From: Liquidambar formosana
Lineage: Eukaryota > Streptophyta > Magnoliopsida > Saxifragales > Altingiaceae
Assembly (NCBI GenBank): GCA_039720395.1
Contig: CM077833.1
Coordinates: forward strand, 26,558,271 to 26,622,270
DNA length: 64,000 nt
Direction: 5' to 3'
Shown: positions 12,301 through 22,981 of the stretch, one piece after another
Layout: each line of letters opens with the position of its first letter
How positions within the stretch are numbered: the first letter of the stretch is position 1
Notes under the pieces: generated by a model
The model's database searches: none
What the model saw: the letters and a program-made list of their open reading frames with translations, nothing else
What the model was told of the DNA's origin: nothing
Program-made: the position numbers and the translations under genes

Positions 12301-12837
12301 CTTTGTTTTGGTGATCATGTTGCTTTCACCATATTTAACTCTCAACTTTAGTGTTAAATTAACACGTGAACATGATAGGCTGATTCAATTTCTGTACGTG
12401 TGAGGTTCAGACACCACCTCATATACATGCTTGCATTAACAGCCTAGAAGTACGAATTTGTTGCAGAGTATGGCCTAGGAGGCAAGCCATCAACATCCGG
12501 AGACGTATACAGCTATGGCATTATGTTGCTAGAGCTCTTTACAGGGAAGAGCCCAACGCATGAGACATTCACTGGAGGAATGAGCTTAACCAAATGGGTA
12601 CAATCAGCTTTCCCCACCAGCATAGCACAAGTACTGGACCCGGAGCTGCTACAGCTAATGGAGGATCTCGACTGCAAAAGTCAATCCATGAGCGAGGGGA
12701 AACAAGATGAATGCTTGGTCAATGTCATTGGTGTTGGCCTATCCTGCACTGTTGATTCTCCTGATGGGCGCATTAGCATGAGAGATGCTCTCCGCAAACT
12801 GAAAATTGCTAGAGATTCTCAAACCAAATCTTATTGA
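9334..12837 (+). CDS. LRR receptor-like kinase, subfamily XII (gene 1)
   Basis: Two exons, 9334-11971 and 12467-12837 (GT-AG intron 11972-12466), encode 1002 residues. A signal peptide (about 1-28) is followed by the LRR N-terminal cap with SSPCNWTGVFC. More than twenty 24-residue plant LRRs (xLxxNxLxGxIP) run to about residue 625. A transmembrane helix lies at about 641-664. The kinase has glycine loop GIGSFGSV (about 704), VKVLD lysine at about 725, HCDLKPSN at about 827 and DFG at about 847. Cysteine in place of arginine before the catalytic Asp makes it a non-RD kinase, as in FLS2, EFR and Xa21. The intron splits the PPE codon, joining IPP to EYGLGG. The likely role is plasma-membrane perception of a microbial or endogenous peptide; the ligand is unknown. 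The C-terminus (RDSQTKSY) differs from its paralogues through a 5-base deletion near the stop. Confidence 0.95.
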
Positions 12838-13799
12838 GAAAGTTTAGTTTTGTCAAACAAATAGACATTCAACGTGGTGCCATGCTCCACTATGTGTCTT
12901 TAAATAAAGAAGGTCCAACAAGTACGTCCTAGTGAATGTTTAAGCTTATTTGCTTTGAGTGCATGATGTAAAATCATAGATCGTATCATTGCTAAGGGAT
13001 AAAGCAGTTGTGTAGATTGTGCTGTTTTATGGAAATTGCTCCAATATTTTAATGAATTATTAGTTTTGGCACTTGTTTATAAATTTTTTTTTCTCTTTTA
13101 TTTATTCTGTATGTTTTTTCTTGTAGAGATTTTGTAAAAATTTTCATACCATACAAAGTTCGATGATCCAACGATTTTTTATTTATTTATAAATCAAACA
13201 ATTTGGTACCATAAAAAACTTACAAGATCCTCGTGGGGAAAAGACCAATAGAGAATTCCCCCTTTTTTTTTTTTTCCTTTTTTTGGGCATATGGAAAAGG
13301 CCTTTCACCTTTTTTGAATCGAGACCCATCTTAGGCCGGTCCTAACCGCCGACTCCAATTGATGAGCCTTTTTTCATTTTTTTTGTTAGTTCTATGGGCA
13401 ACCCAACTGTATTGCTTTCTATTTTCTAACCCCCATTTCTCACCACACCCCAATGGAAATTTTAAATATTTCATTTGTCTCTTTACACCCTTCATAATAC
13501 CCAAAACACCCCCAAACCTTAGCCCCATCCCCAGCCATATCCGGCGACTCCATTTTCCGACGACTCCATTTTGTCCGGTGAAACGAGCTCCGTTTTTTTT
13601 GGTCAATTTCCCTGGTGGTTCAGGAATCGCGAGTATAGAGAGCAGAAGAATATACATATTGCGCTCACAAATTCATATGTAGAAACTCTAGGTAGTTATT
13701 TGTGACAGGAGATGCAATGGAAAGAGGAATTTATAATGATCTGTATTGGACTGTATCAAAATGGGCTAAGAAGCCAAAATATATTGGACCCATAGTCCA
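12838..13799. other. Intergenic DNA after gene 1
   Basis: It includes the likely 3' UTR of gene 1, whose end resembles the gene 2 3' region (CATTGCTAAG, AAGCAGTTGTGTA-like). A GC-richer stretch at 13330-13680 is open in both directions (108 and 107 codons) but shows no recognisable protein. It is probably transposon-derived. Confidence 0.5.
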
Positions 13800-14150
13800 T
13801 AGACTCAGCTGGCGTTCATCAGTTCATGTGCGGTTCGCTCGCAAACCTGGATACGGAGCGGAACGCTCGACGCGGGCTGAGTTATGTGCTAAGATCTTAC
13901 AGAGTAGAGAGTATTGCTTAGTTTGTTAAGTGACATCTCAATCTGGCATCCTTAGTTTCGAACTCTTACGCAGCTAACATGCTTGAAGAAATTCCTCAGA
14001 GGAGTAGATTTTAAAATGGTCAGTGGGTTTCTTGCGTTTGTGCCTTGGGAAGCGATGACGCAATCTTGACGGGGAGAGTCCGTGGAAAAGCAAGAAGCAA
14101 AACAGAGGGTTGGAAGGTGACTTATCAACGCATACGAATTATCATTATCT
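13800..14150. repeat. Upstream duplication block of the cluster, copy 2
   Basis: Homologous to 5130-5560 and 21085-21430 (landmarks CGGAGCGGAACGCTCGAC, AATCTGGCATCCTTAGTT, CTTGAAGAAATTCCTCAGAG, AAGCGATGACGCAATCTTGA). It marks the distal part of the duplicated unit that carries gene 2. Confidence 0.7.
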
Positions 14151-14831
14151 ATTCTTGTTATTACTTTTTAGAAAATGCTATTTTCTGCAACTTGTCTCAA
14201 CTCCTCCAACTTGCAGTTATTGCGTTTTCTAATTGCGTAGTGATAGTCATTTTATTTTGGAACTATAGTTTCATAGATAGAGATAAAGACAGTCCTGACT
14301 CTTGATTAAGTTTAGCATATATTGATATAAATTATATTAACATCATGCATTGGGTTGTACTCATAACTCACTAATGCACAGAGTATAACTCCTAATACAA
14401 GTGCTGATATAAATTAATATCAACATATGCTCACCTGATCATCATTCTAGATAGAGATAATAGATATAGGCCACTGGCCACGTTATTTAAGATATGTGGC
14501 AAGCGGCAATTTGGAGGTAGTAGACACGTCATATAGCCTACTTTGTGTGATGGGATAAATTGGTTTTATTCAATGTGAATGCGTGACAACTTCTACGTAG
14601 GAGTTGTTCTCAATTTTTCTGAGTTAGTGTGGCGGCTTCGACAGTGATGTGCGGTTAATTTTTGTTTCAACTACTTTGAGTATCACATCACTGACTCAGC
14701 CTTGGTTGAAAGAATCAAACAAGAGTGATCTGGGTTTTGAAGCATTCCTCACCTCATGAGATCTGCAAAAAAAGGTTTCAACTTCGAAAGGTCTGCAACC
14801 TTTGAATTTTCCTTACCCATAGAAGAAAACC

Positions 14832-15065
14832 TCTTCATGCCTAAAAGTGGAAAGTTAATGGGGTAGGGTAGGACTTTCAATGTCGGCATTATTATCCACA
14901 ACCACAGCTTGGATTGAATTTATGAGGCTCCCAAAGAAGACTCAGTCTTCTTCATGCCTAAAAGTGGCAGGTTAATGAGGTAGGGTTGGACTTTCAATGT
15001 CGGCATTATTATTCACAACCACAGCTTGGATTGAATTTATGAGGCTCCCAAAGAAGACTCAGTCT
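14832..15065 (+). repeat. 117-bp tandem duplication in the gene 2 promoter
   Basis: Two head-to-tail units, 14832-14948 and 14949-15065, differ at only a few positions. Each contains CTTCATGCCTAAAAGTGG, TTTCAATGTCGGCATTATTA and the conserved GAGGCTCCCAAAGAAGACTC block ending in the perfect palindrome AAGACTCAGTCTT. Gene 2 therefore carries two copies of an element that its paralogues carry once. Confidence 0.9.
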
Positions 15066-15230
15066 TACAATGTGATTGGAGATAATCTATATGTTTGGCT
15101 ATGTAGATTTTACATCATGGGATAGATTTCCAAACGAACATCCGATACTTGATCGTCGTTTCATCTTTTACTTTGCTCCGACACTGAATTCTCTTTCTTC
15201 TTGAACCAATCTTAACCAAAACCTGAAGGC

Positions 15231-18200
15231 ATGGGATTCCTGTTGCCACTTTGTTATGTTGTTTCAGCTGTTCTTCTATTCCCCCACAGCTCTTTTCATG
15301 TTGTGAATTCAGCGACTTTAAGCATTCTCACTGACAAGGAGGCATTGTTGGCGTTTAAATCTCTGATAAGCATCGACCCTTCGAATACTCTTTCTTCATG
15401 GGAAGAAAACTCCAGCCCCTGTAACTGGACTGGTGTCTTCTGCAACGAAGACAGGCAAAGAGTCATTGGCCTTGATCTGTCAGGCCTTAAAATGACAGGC
15501 ACTATAAGCCCGCATATTGGGAATCTCTCTTTCCTTCGCTCTCTTCAACTACAAGAGAACCAATTTACAGGAACTATTCCTGATCAAGTTGGTGATCTTT
15601 TCCGCTTGAGGGTCTTGAACATGAGCTCTAACCGGATCAAAGGTGCAATACCTCTGAACATGACCATGTGCTCAGAGCTCGAGATCCTTGACTTGATGGG
15701 AAATGAGATATCAGGAGCAATTCCTGCAGAGCTTGGCCATCTCTCAAACCTTGAAATCTTGAAGTTGGGTCGAAACAAGCTTTCAGGTGTCATTCCTACC
15801 TCTATTTCTAACCTTTCCTCTCTTATCACTCTAGATTTAATCACCAATACTATTGGTGGCATTATACCCATTGATTTGGGTCGTCTTCAAAATTTGAAAT
15901 ATCTAGATCTCAGCATTAATAATCTCACAGGCACGGTTCCTTCATCCCTATACAACGTTTCTTCTCTGGTTTATTTCGCGTTGGCTTCAAACCAACTGTG
16001 GGGTCCAATTCCAAGTGATGTTGGAGATAAACTCCCAAATCTTTTATACTTCAATTTTTGCATCAATAAATTCACCGGTTCAGTACCCGGGTCCTTACAC
16101 AATCTAACCAACATTCGAGAAATTCGTATGGCACATAACCGTTTGGTTGGATCAGTACCACCAGGACTGGGAAATCTCCCAGAACTGAGAATGTACAATC
16201 TTGGGTTTAATAGGATTGTAAGCTCCGGCGAACGGGGCCTCGATTTCATTACTTCTTTGACAAACAGTACTCGTCTTAACTTCCTTGCCATTGATGGCAA
16301 TCTTCTGGAGGGTGTAATTCCTGAATCCGTTGGCAATCTTTCGACTTCTCTCACACATTTATACATGGGAGGGAATCTTATTTACGGTAGTATACCCATC
16401 TCAATCAGTCATCTTAGGAACTTGGCTTTGCTAAATTTGAGCTATAATTCTATATCTGGAGGAATTCCATCAGAAATTGGCCAGCTGGAGGAACTGCAGG
16501 AGTTAAATTTGGCTGGAAATCAGATCTCCGGCACAATCCCAATATCGCTCGGTAATCTCCAAAAACTTAATCTGATTGATTTGTCTGGGAATGAGTTGGT
16601 AGGAAGAATACCCACAACCTTTTTTAATTTCCAGAAACTGCTTTCTCTGGATCTATCCAACAATAGGCTCAATGAAACCATACCAAAAGAAATTTTCAGT
16701 CTCTCCAGTCTGAGCACTCTTCTGAATATATCCAAGAACTTCCTAAGCGGACCTTTGCCTCAAGAAGTTGGGACACTTCAGAGTGTTGTCACTATTGACC
16801 TCTCTGACAACCATCTGGAAGGAAGCATTCCCGAATCGATTGGAGATTGTAAGAGCTTGGAGGAGTTATTCATGGCTAATAATATGTTATCCGGCTCTAT
16901 TCCAAGTACTCTAGAGGAAGTGAAGGGTTTGGAAACTCTTGACCTCTCCTCGAACCAACTTTCTGGCTCAATTCCTGGCAGTCTTCAAAAATTGCAGGTG
17001 CTTCAATTGTTGAACCTTTCTTTCAATAACCTGGAAGGAGTTGTTCCTAGCGAAGGAATCTTCAGAAATCTTTCTAGAGTTCATGTGCAGGGGAACTCAA
17101 ACCTTTGCTTGAATGTGGATTGTGAAGTTAATCGAGGTCTTGGTCGTGGAAGAAGATTTACTAGAGGTTATATTATAATCCCAATCATTGCTTTCACAAT
17201 TGCAATATGTTTGTTGATTGGTTTGTTTTTATGCTTTAAGAAAAATAAAGGAAAAACGACGCCAACACCAGAATCACATAAGGTGCAGTATCAAATGGTC
17301 TCATATGATGAGCTTCGTCTAGCAACTGGGAATTTTAACCAGGAAAATCTGGTTGGGAATGGGAGTTTTGGGTCAGTTTACAGAGGGTGTCTCAGAGAAG
17401 GTATTGTCGTTGCAGTTAAGGTGCTTGACATGGGGAGGAATGGGTCTTGGAAGAGTTTTTGGGCAGAGTGTGAGGCTTTGAGGAATGTGAGGCACCGTAA
17501 TCTTGTTAAACTGGTTACGTCATGCTCAAGCATAGACTCCAAAGGTGTAGAATTTCTGGCCCTGGTATATGAGTTCATGAGTAATGGAAGCTTGGATGAC
17601 TGGATTAAGGGAAGGAAAAGACACTCAACTGGAGGCCTGTTGACAGTTCTGGATAGATTGAATGTGGCCATTGATGTTGCTTGTGCTATGGATTACTTGC
17701 ACCACGATTGCGAAACTCCCGTAGTGCACTGTGATTTGAAACCAAGTAATGTGCTCTTGCATGAAGATATGACTGCAAAGGTAGGGGATTTTGGGCTGGC
17801 TAGAATGCTGATTGAGAGGGCAGCTGATCAACATTCAGGTACAGAGACCCATAGCCTCAAGGGTTCCATTGGATACATACCTCCAGGTTAGTAGCTATTA
17901 TCTTTAGTTGGACTGGATGCTTTTATTTATATTTTTTTTCCCTTTGTCCAGGTAACCTCCAACACCCCGTTTTCTAGTTCTTTAGGTTTCCTCATTTAGG
18001 AATCGTCTTACCTTATGTATTTTCCTGCAATCCTAAAATGTTGCATTTATGACTATATTTTGGACTCTTTAGTCTTTACTATTGGAGATAAAAAAAGAAT
18101 CTCATTTCAAAAGGTACAATAAATAAATTTTATAAAATAAAAAATAAAACACACACACACACACTACAGGATTGCAGGAAATTCGCATCGTGAAGGAAAT

Positions 18201-18975
18201 GAACCCCATAATGGAGGGAATGCTCATTTTTTTTATCAAATAACTGAACGTGATTTTTTATAAGGTTCTTGGATGTTCCTTGGAAATTGAATGAAAATTA
18301 TTGTTTTTTACATAGGATTTAATATTAGCACAAAGGAAAGTTTATAGCATTTAGATGAGCCTATATTTTCCTAGCATTTGCTTATAGAGAAGTGTATTAA
18401 TATTTCAGTAGACAGCCACATTCCTACTTTGTTTTGGTGATTATGTTGGTTTCAGCATACTCCACTATCAACTTGTGTATTAAAATGTCAAGTAAACATG
18501 ATAGACTGATTCAATTTTCATTGGAAGTTCAGATGCCATTTAAATATACCTGATTTCACTAACAGTGTAGGAAAATAAATTGGTTGCAGAGTATGGCCTA
18601 GGAGGCAAACCATCAACGTTCGGAGATGTATACAGCTATGGCATTATGTTGTTAGAAATCTTTACAGGGAAGAGCCCAACCCATGAGACTTTCACTGGTG
18701 AGCTGAGTTTAACTAAATGGGTCCAATCTGCTTTCCCCACCAACATTGCACAGGTACTGGACCCTGAGCTACTAAAACTAATGGAGGATCTTGACTGTGA
18801 AAGCCAATCCATGTGCGAGGGAATACAAGATGAATGCTTGGTCAATGTCATTGGTGTTGGCCTATCCTGCACTGTTGTTTCTCCCGATGGGCGCATTAGC
18901 ATGAGAGATGCTCTCCACAAACTGACGAGTGCTAGAGAAGCTCTTCTTAAAGCAAATCTTAGTAAGAAAGTTTAG
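15231..18975 (+). CDS. LRR receptor-like kinase, subfamily XII (gene 2)
   Basis: Two exons, 15231-17886 and 18590-18975 (intron 17887-18589), give 1013 residues. The order matches gene 1: signal peptide (about 1-28), LRR cap with SSPCNWTGVFC, a long LRR array, transmembrane helix at about 647-670, and a kinase with GNGSFGSV, catalytic Lys at about 730, HCDLKPSN at about 833 and VGDFGLAR. The HCD motif makes it non-RD. The juxtamembrane-outer linker has extra residues (GLGRGRRFTRG) that gene 1 lacks. The intron contains a CA repeat near 18150. Protein and DNA identity to gene 1 is very high through the LRRs, which indicates recent tandem duplication or gene conversion. All kinase signatures are intact, so it is probably functional. 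Confidence 0.95.
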
Positions 18976-19343
18976 TATTTGTCAAACGAATAAACATTAA
19001 TTCGACGTGTTGCCATGCTCTGCTGTGTGTCTATATATAAAGAAGGGCTAATAAGTCCTCGGGACTGTATAAGCTTTTTCAGCTTTTGGTACATCATGTA
19101 AATTCGTGGATCCTATCATTGCTAAGAGGGAAGGCAGTTGTGTACACTGTGCCCTTGTATTGAACTTCCTATTGTAATGAATTTATTAGTTTTGTCTTTC
19201 CCTTTGAGATAATGGAATCAGCCCCAAACCTCCAAGGGCGCCTCATCCTTGAGCTTCTTGTTCAAGATGTGTCAAAACTTCCTACTGTGATCGATGAGAT
19301 GAACGGACTACCATCAATCAACAGTGCAGGATAGGCCAACACA
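18976..19343. other. 3' region of gene 2 and flanking DNA
   Basis: The probable 3' UTR matches the gene 1 3' UTR. A 40-codon open frame beginning ATGGAATCAGCCCCAAACCT (19213) is not recognised and has no family support. No other gene is visible. Confidence 0.4.
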
Positions 19344-19360
19344 AACAATTAATCAGTTTT

Positions 19361-19381
19361 TTTTTTTTTTTTTTGCTAAGT
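19361..19381 (-). mobile_element. Tail-only retroposon insertion with 17-bp TSD
   Basis: A poly-T run plus GCTAAGT is flanked by identical 17-bp repeats AACAATTAATCAGTTTT (19344-19360 and 19382-19398). On the minus strand this is a few bases followed by a poly-A tail, as expected for an extreme 5'-truncated SINE or LINE copy. Confidence 0.65.
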
Positions 19382-19531
19382 AACAATTAATCAGTTTTGT
19401 TGCCCTGCAAAAACATAAAAATCCTTAAAGGGTAGGGATATCGGCAGATCATATCATCATTTAAATCACGAATGATATGCGAAAAGCAAAGCCAACCTCT
19501 ACTCTTCAGAAAATTCTGGGACAAAACCAAC

Positions 19532-20115
19532 CTTCTCAAAATAATATTGAGAATTTTAAAATATATTTTAAAATCAATAATTTTAATTGTAATTATTTAA
19601 TAAATCATATCAAAAAAAAATATAATAATAATAAGAGTAGTGATATATGGGACGAATTTGTATGTCAACAAGTAGAGCTTCTTTGCTATTGGCTAATTTG
19701 AAATATTACCGTTTCATTAGCAACCTATTTTACTAGAATACCCAAACCCACAAAAGGAACCTCCCACTATCTTCGCGATTCTACCATGTCTTCTTATACT
19801 TAATAGTTATCTTGAAAAAATAATATTGAGAATTTTAAAATATATTTTAAATTCAATAATTTTAATTGTAATTATTTAATAAATCATATAAAAAAATATA
19901 ATAATAAAAAAAGTAGTGATATATGGGACAATTTATATGAGACGAATTTGAATGTCGACCAATGGAGTTTTTCTTTGCTATTGGCTAATTTGAAATATTA
20001 CCGTTTTATTAGCAACCTATTTTACTAGAATGCCCAAACACACAAAAGGAACCTTCCCCTATCTTCGCGATTCCACCATATCTTCTTATACTTAATGGTT
20101 ATCTTGAAAAAATTC
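19532..20115. repeat. Tandem duplication of about 280-290 bp
   Basis: Two adjacent copies share AATAATATTGAGAATTTTAA, TTGCTATTGGCTAATTTGAA, ACCTATTTTACTAGAAT and CTATCTTCGCGATTC. The first runs from about 19532 to 19812, the second to about 20115. No coding potential is conserved. Confidence 0.85.
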
Positions 20116-21084
20116 TTTTAAATCCAACCAACAACAAAGAAAAAAAAAATGAAAAAGAAAAAGATGAAGAACAAGTTAAAAATCACAAATTTGAATCTAT
20201 GACCCATGACATCAAATATAAGAATCAAGATAACATTAGATCTAACTAGTAGGGTGAAAAATCTTGAAAAAAAATCATCTAAATACTTAAGATAATTATT
20301 TAGAAATTGAAAATAATTATCTTAAAAAACAAGATAAATGATATAACCGGTAGCAAAAAAAAAAAAAAAAAAAGGAAGGTAAACCCATTGTCGAACAAAG
20401 GAAGCAAACCCACCATAGAAATCGCACCCCATCAAGCTCCTCAAGAAGCTCACGAGAGCTGAGGTGTTGTATAACGTGGGGATTTGAGGCTTCAAGAGTG
20501 TGAAGTGAACCATAGGGGACGTTATGTTTGCTAGTACCAAGAAATGGGTAGAGGGAGAGGTTTCTAGGAGATTTATTTGTGCATATAAGAGAGAGAGGTG
20601 TGCGTGTGTTTCCAAATACAAATAAAGGGCTAAAGAGAGTGTTTTGTGGAAGATTCCTTTGTACATAAAGTATGAGTGAGAAAGGCGAGGGTGAACCCAT
20701 CAAATGTTGAATTCGGCTTTAAGAGTCAATTTTAATATACATATATATATATATATATTTTTATCATCTTTTTTTTTGTCATCTTGAATTCTCGATTTAC
20801 GTCGAATGATAGTTTAGAATCATTTTTTTCACTTGTTGAGTGAACGATTTCGAATTCAAATTTATAGAAAAAGTTAGAAACATTAATACTTATTTGCTCA
20901 TATCAGGGTTTAAGAGTATGGATAAATTCTATAAAATAAAAATAAAAAATAAAAAATCTGCATTTACTGGGGTGGTAAAGTCTTTCACCGTTGTACCAAA
21001 CAAAATAAAAAAAAGGAGAGTTCCTCAACGTCCCAATTTTATCGGACGTCTCCAAAGAGACATCGTAGCAAACATGAATACACA
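20116..21084. other. Intergenic DNA between gene 2 and the gene 3 unit
   Basis: AT-rich and non-coding as far as can be seen. A minus-strand open frame at 20317-20703 (128 codons) and its overlapping alternative have no recognisable domain; I treat them as chance frames in a possibly transposon-derived stretch. A short AT microsatellite lies near 20740-20758. Confidence 0.45.
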
Positions 21085-21430
21085 TACTTGCAGGGGCACC
21101 CGTCCGCCTTCTACCATACTGTCCGGAATACCGGATACGAAGCGGAAAGCTTGACTGCGGCTGAGTGACTGGCCCGGCTTAGTTTATGCAATGAAACTCC
21201 AATTTGGCATCTTAAGTTGCAAACTCTTACGATGCTAAGCTGTTTGAGGAAATTCCTCAAAGGGGTAAATTTCATATTGATCAGTGGTTTGCCGCATTTA
21301 AGGCAGCCTGAGATTCGTAAAGAAGAAGAAATAACTACCGAGTACTTTTTTTTTTTTAACTTGAAAAGCTAGCAATGATGGGAACAAAGCAAGCTAAATC
21401 GAGAGTTGGGAAGGTGACTGCTCAATGCCA
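21085..21430. repeat. Upstream duplication block of the cluster, copy 3
   Basis: Matches 5130-5560 and 13800-14150 (GGATACGAAGCGGAAAGCTT, CAATTTGGCATCTTAAGTT, GAGGAAATTCCTCAAAGGGG, GGGAAGGTGACT). It is more diverged than the other two copies and is interrupted by a T-tract near 21345. It marks the start of the duplicated unit with gene 3. Confidence 0.6.
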
Positions 21431-21874
21431 TATAACTCCCAATCTTGATTGACTTGACATTTGACGTGGACGCCGCTGCAGCTCCGCCCCAATTGATCTA
21501 GAACGGCAGGAAAAGTCTGCTGAGGAAGGCAACCAATAATTAGAGAACAATGAGTTTTTCTCCTGTGATGATAACCATGTGCAGTCAGTCTTGATTTTTA
21601 TTTCTTTGATTATGACATCGATCACTGACTCAGCCAAAGTTGACGTTATTGGTTGAAAGAATCAGATTGGAGTATCTTGGTTTTGAAGCATTCTTCAATT
21701 TATGATAGATTCCAATAAATAAATAAAAAAGGATTGAACTCTGAAAGGTCTGCAAGTCTGCAACCTTTAACCTTATTCGAATTTTTCTTATAACAGCCTG
21801 TTATTGACAATGACAGCTCTGATGACTATCGGACCCACACGTGTGGACGCCAGCACTGCTCGCATTGAATGTAA

Positions 21875-22805
21875 CACTGTGTTTGGTTGGAGGGATGGAA
21901 AGGGGGAAGGAAAGAAAAAGGGAAGAGAATGGAAAACGCATCCCTAGGGAAAGGAAATCTTCTTTCCTTCCCATTGTTTGGTAGGAAGGATGGAAAGGAG
22001 ATGGAAAGGGGCTTTCTTTCCTTCCTCTTTGTTTGGTAAGAAGGAAGATAAAGAGGAAGGAAAAGATGCTAAAAGATGTATTTTACCATATTACCCTCGT
22101 AAATTAAAAAAAATAAAAAATTTAGCCAGCTGGGTTTTTTTTTTGGGCATTTGTCCATAAAAATCATGGGTGTGGGACCCATAATCCATCTCTCTGTCCT
22201 CTCATCCTGTCTCTTTCTCTATCCTCTCTTCCTTCTTTTTCTCTTCCCTTTCTTTTCTTTTTTCCTCTATTCTTTTTTGTTCTGCTGACTTTTTCCCCTT
22301 TCGTGGCTTCGTCGGCAACAAGCAAACCAAGATCCAAAGGTAGGTTGATGGCCTTTAAAATTTGGGAAGCTTTGGTGGGATGGTTGAGGATGAGATTTTA
22401 TATTTTAGTTTTTATTTTTATATCTTCATCCTTGCACCAGATCCGTTCGGCACCCTCATGAACCAGTCGTCGACGGTGGAGCAGGCCGTGTTGCCTTGCG
22501 GGAGAAGCACAGCAGCTTGTATGAAGAGGGAGAAGAGAAGTGAGTTGCACATGTCTTGTCTTCTATTATAAAACCCATTCAAGGGTATTTTGGTCAATCA
22601 AGGTTTCGGCAAACCTTTCCTTCCACTTTTCCGCCCGTTTTTGGGCGGATTCAAAATGGTGGGCGGGATGGAACGGCGTTCCTTCCTTTTTTCCTTCCCC
22701 TCCTGTTTTCCCTCCCAACCAAACAAGGGATTTGCAATCCTTCCCTCCCCTTTTCCCTCCCCCCCCTTTCCTTCCCTCCCCCTTTCCACCCAACCAAACA
22801 CAGGG
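21875..22805. mobile_element. PIF/Harbinger-like non-autonomous DNA transposon in the gene 3 promoter
   Basis: The ends are terminal inverted repeats: CACTGTGTTTGGTTGG on the left and, read inverted, CCCTGTGTTTGGTTGG on the right. They are flanked by the 3-bp target duplication TAA (21872-21874 and 22806-22808), as made by PIF/Harbinger transposases. The 931-bp interior is purine/pyrimidine-rich near both ends (GGAAGG and CCTTCC blocks) and has a GC-richer core at about 22430-22540. No transposase is present. The right end lies a few bases upstream of the conserved TCCCAAAGAAG block, about 175 bp before the gene 3 start codon. Confidence 0.8.
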
Positions 22806-22981
22806 TAAGAGGGTCCCAAAGAAGCCCATGTCTGCTGGTGTGATTGAAGATTAAAATTTTCTGTTTGGTAACTTTACATGGCTATGTGGATTTCATCCTT
22901 ATACAGATTCAGAAACGAACATGTGATACTTCATCTTGGTTATCACAACTTTTCACTCGCTCTGAGACTGAACTTCTTGAA

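Noticed and set aside
13331..13682. Pair of 107-108 codon frames on opposite strands
   Set aside because: No domain, signal or paralogous support; a GC-richer stretch open in both directions is expected by chance.
22566..22854. Multiple overlapping frames on both strands in the CCTTCC-rich stretch
   Set aside because: They arise from low-complexity purine/pyrimidine sequence at the end of the Harbinger-like element. Composition, not coding, keeps them open.
22844..22981. Upstream ATG extending gene 3 by 46 residues
   Set aside because: The added residues have no counterpart in genes 1 and 2, and ATG 22982 aligns exactly with their signal peptides.
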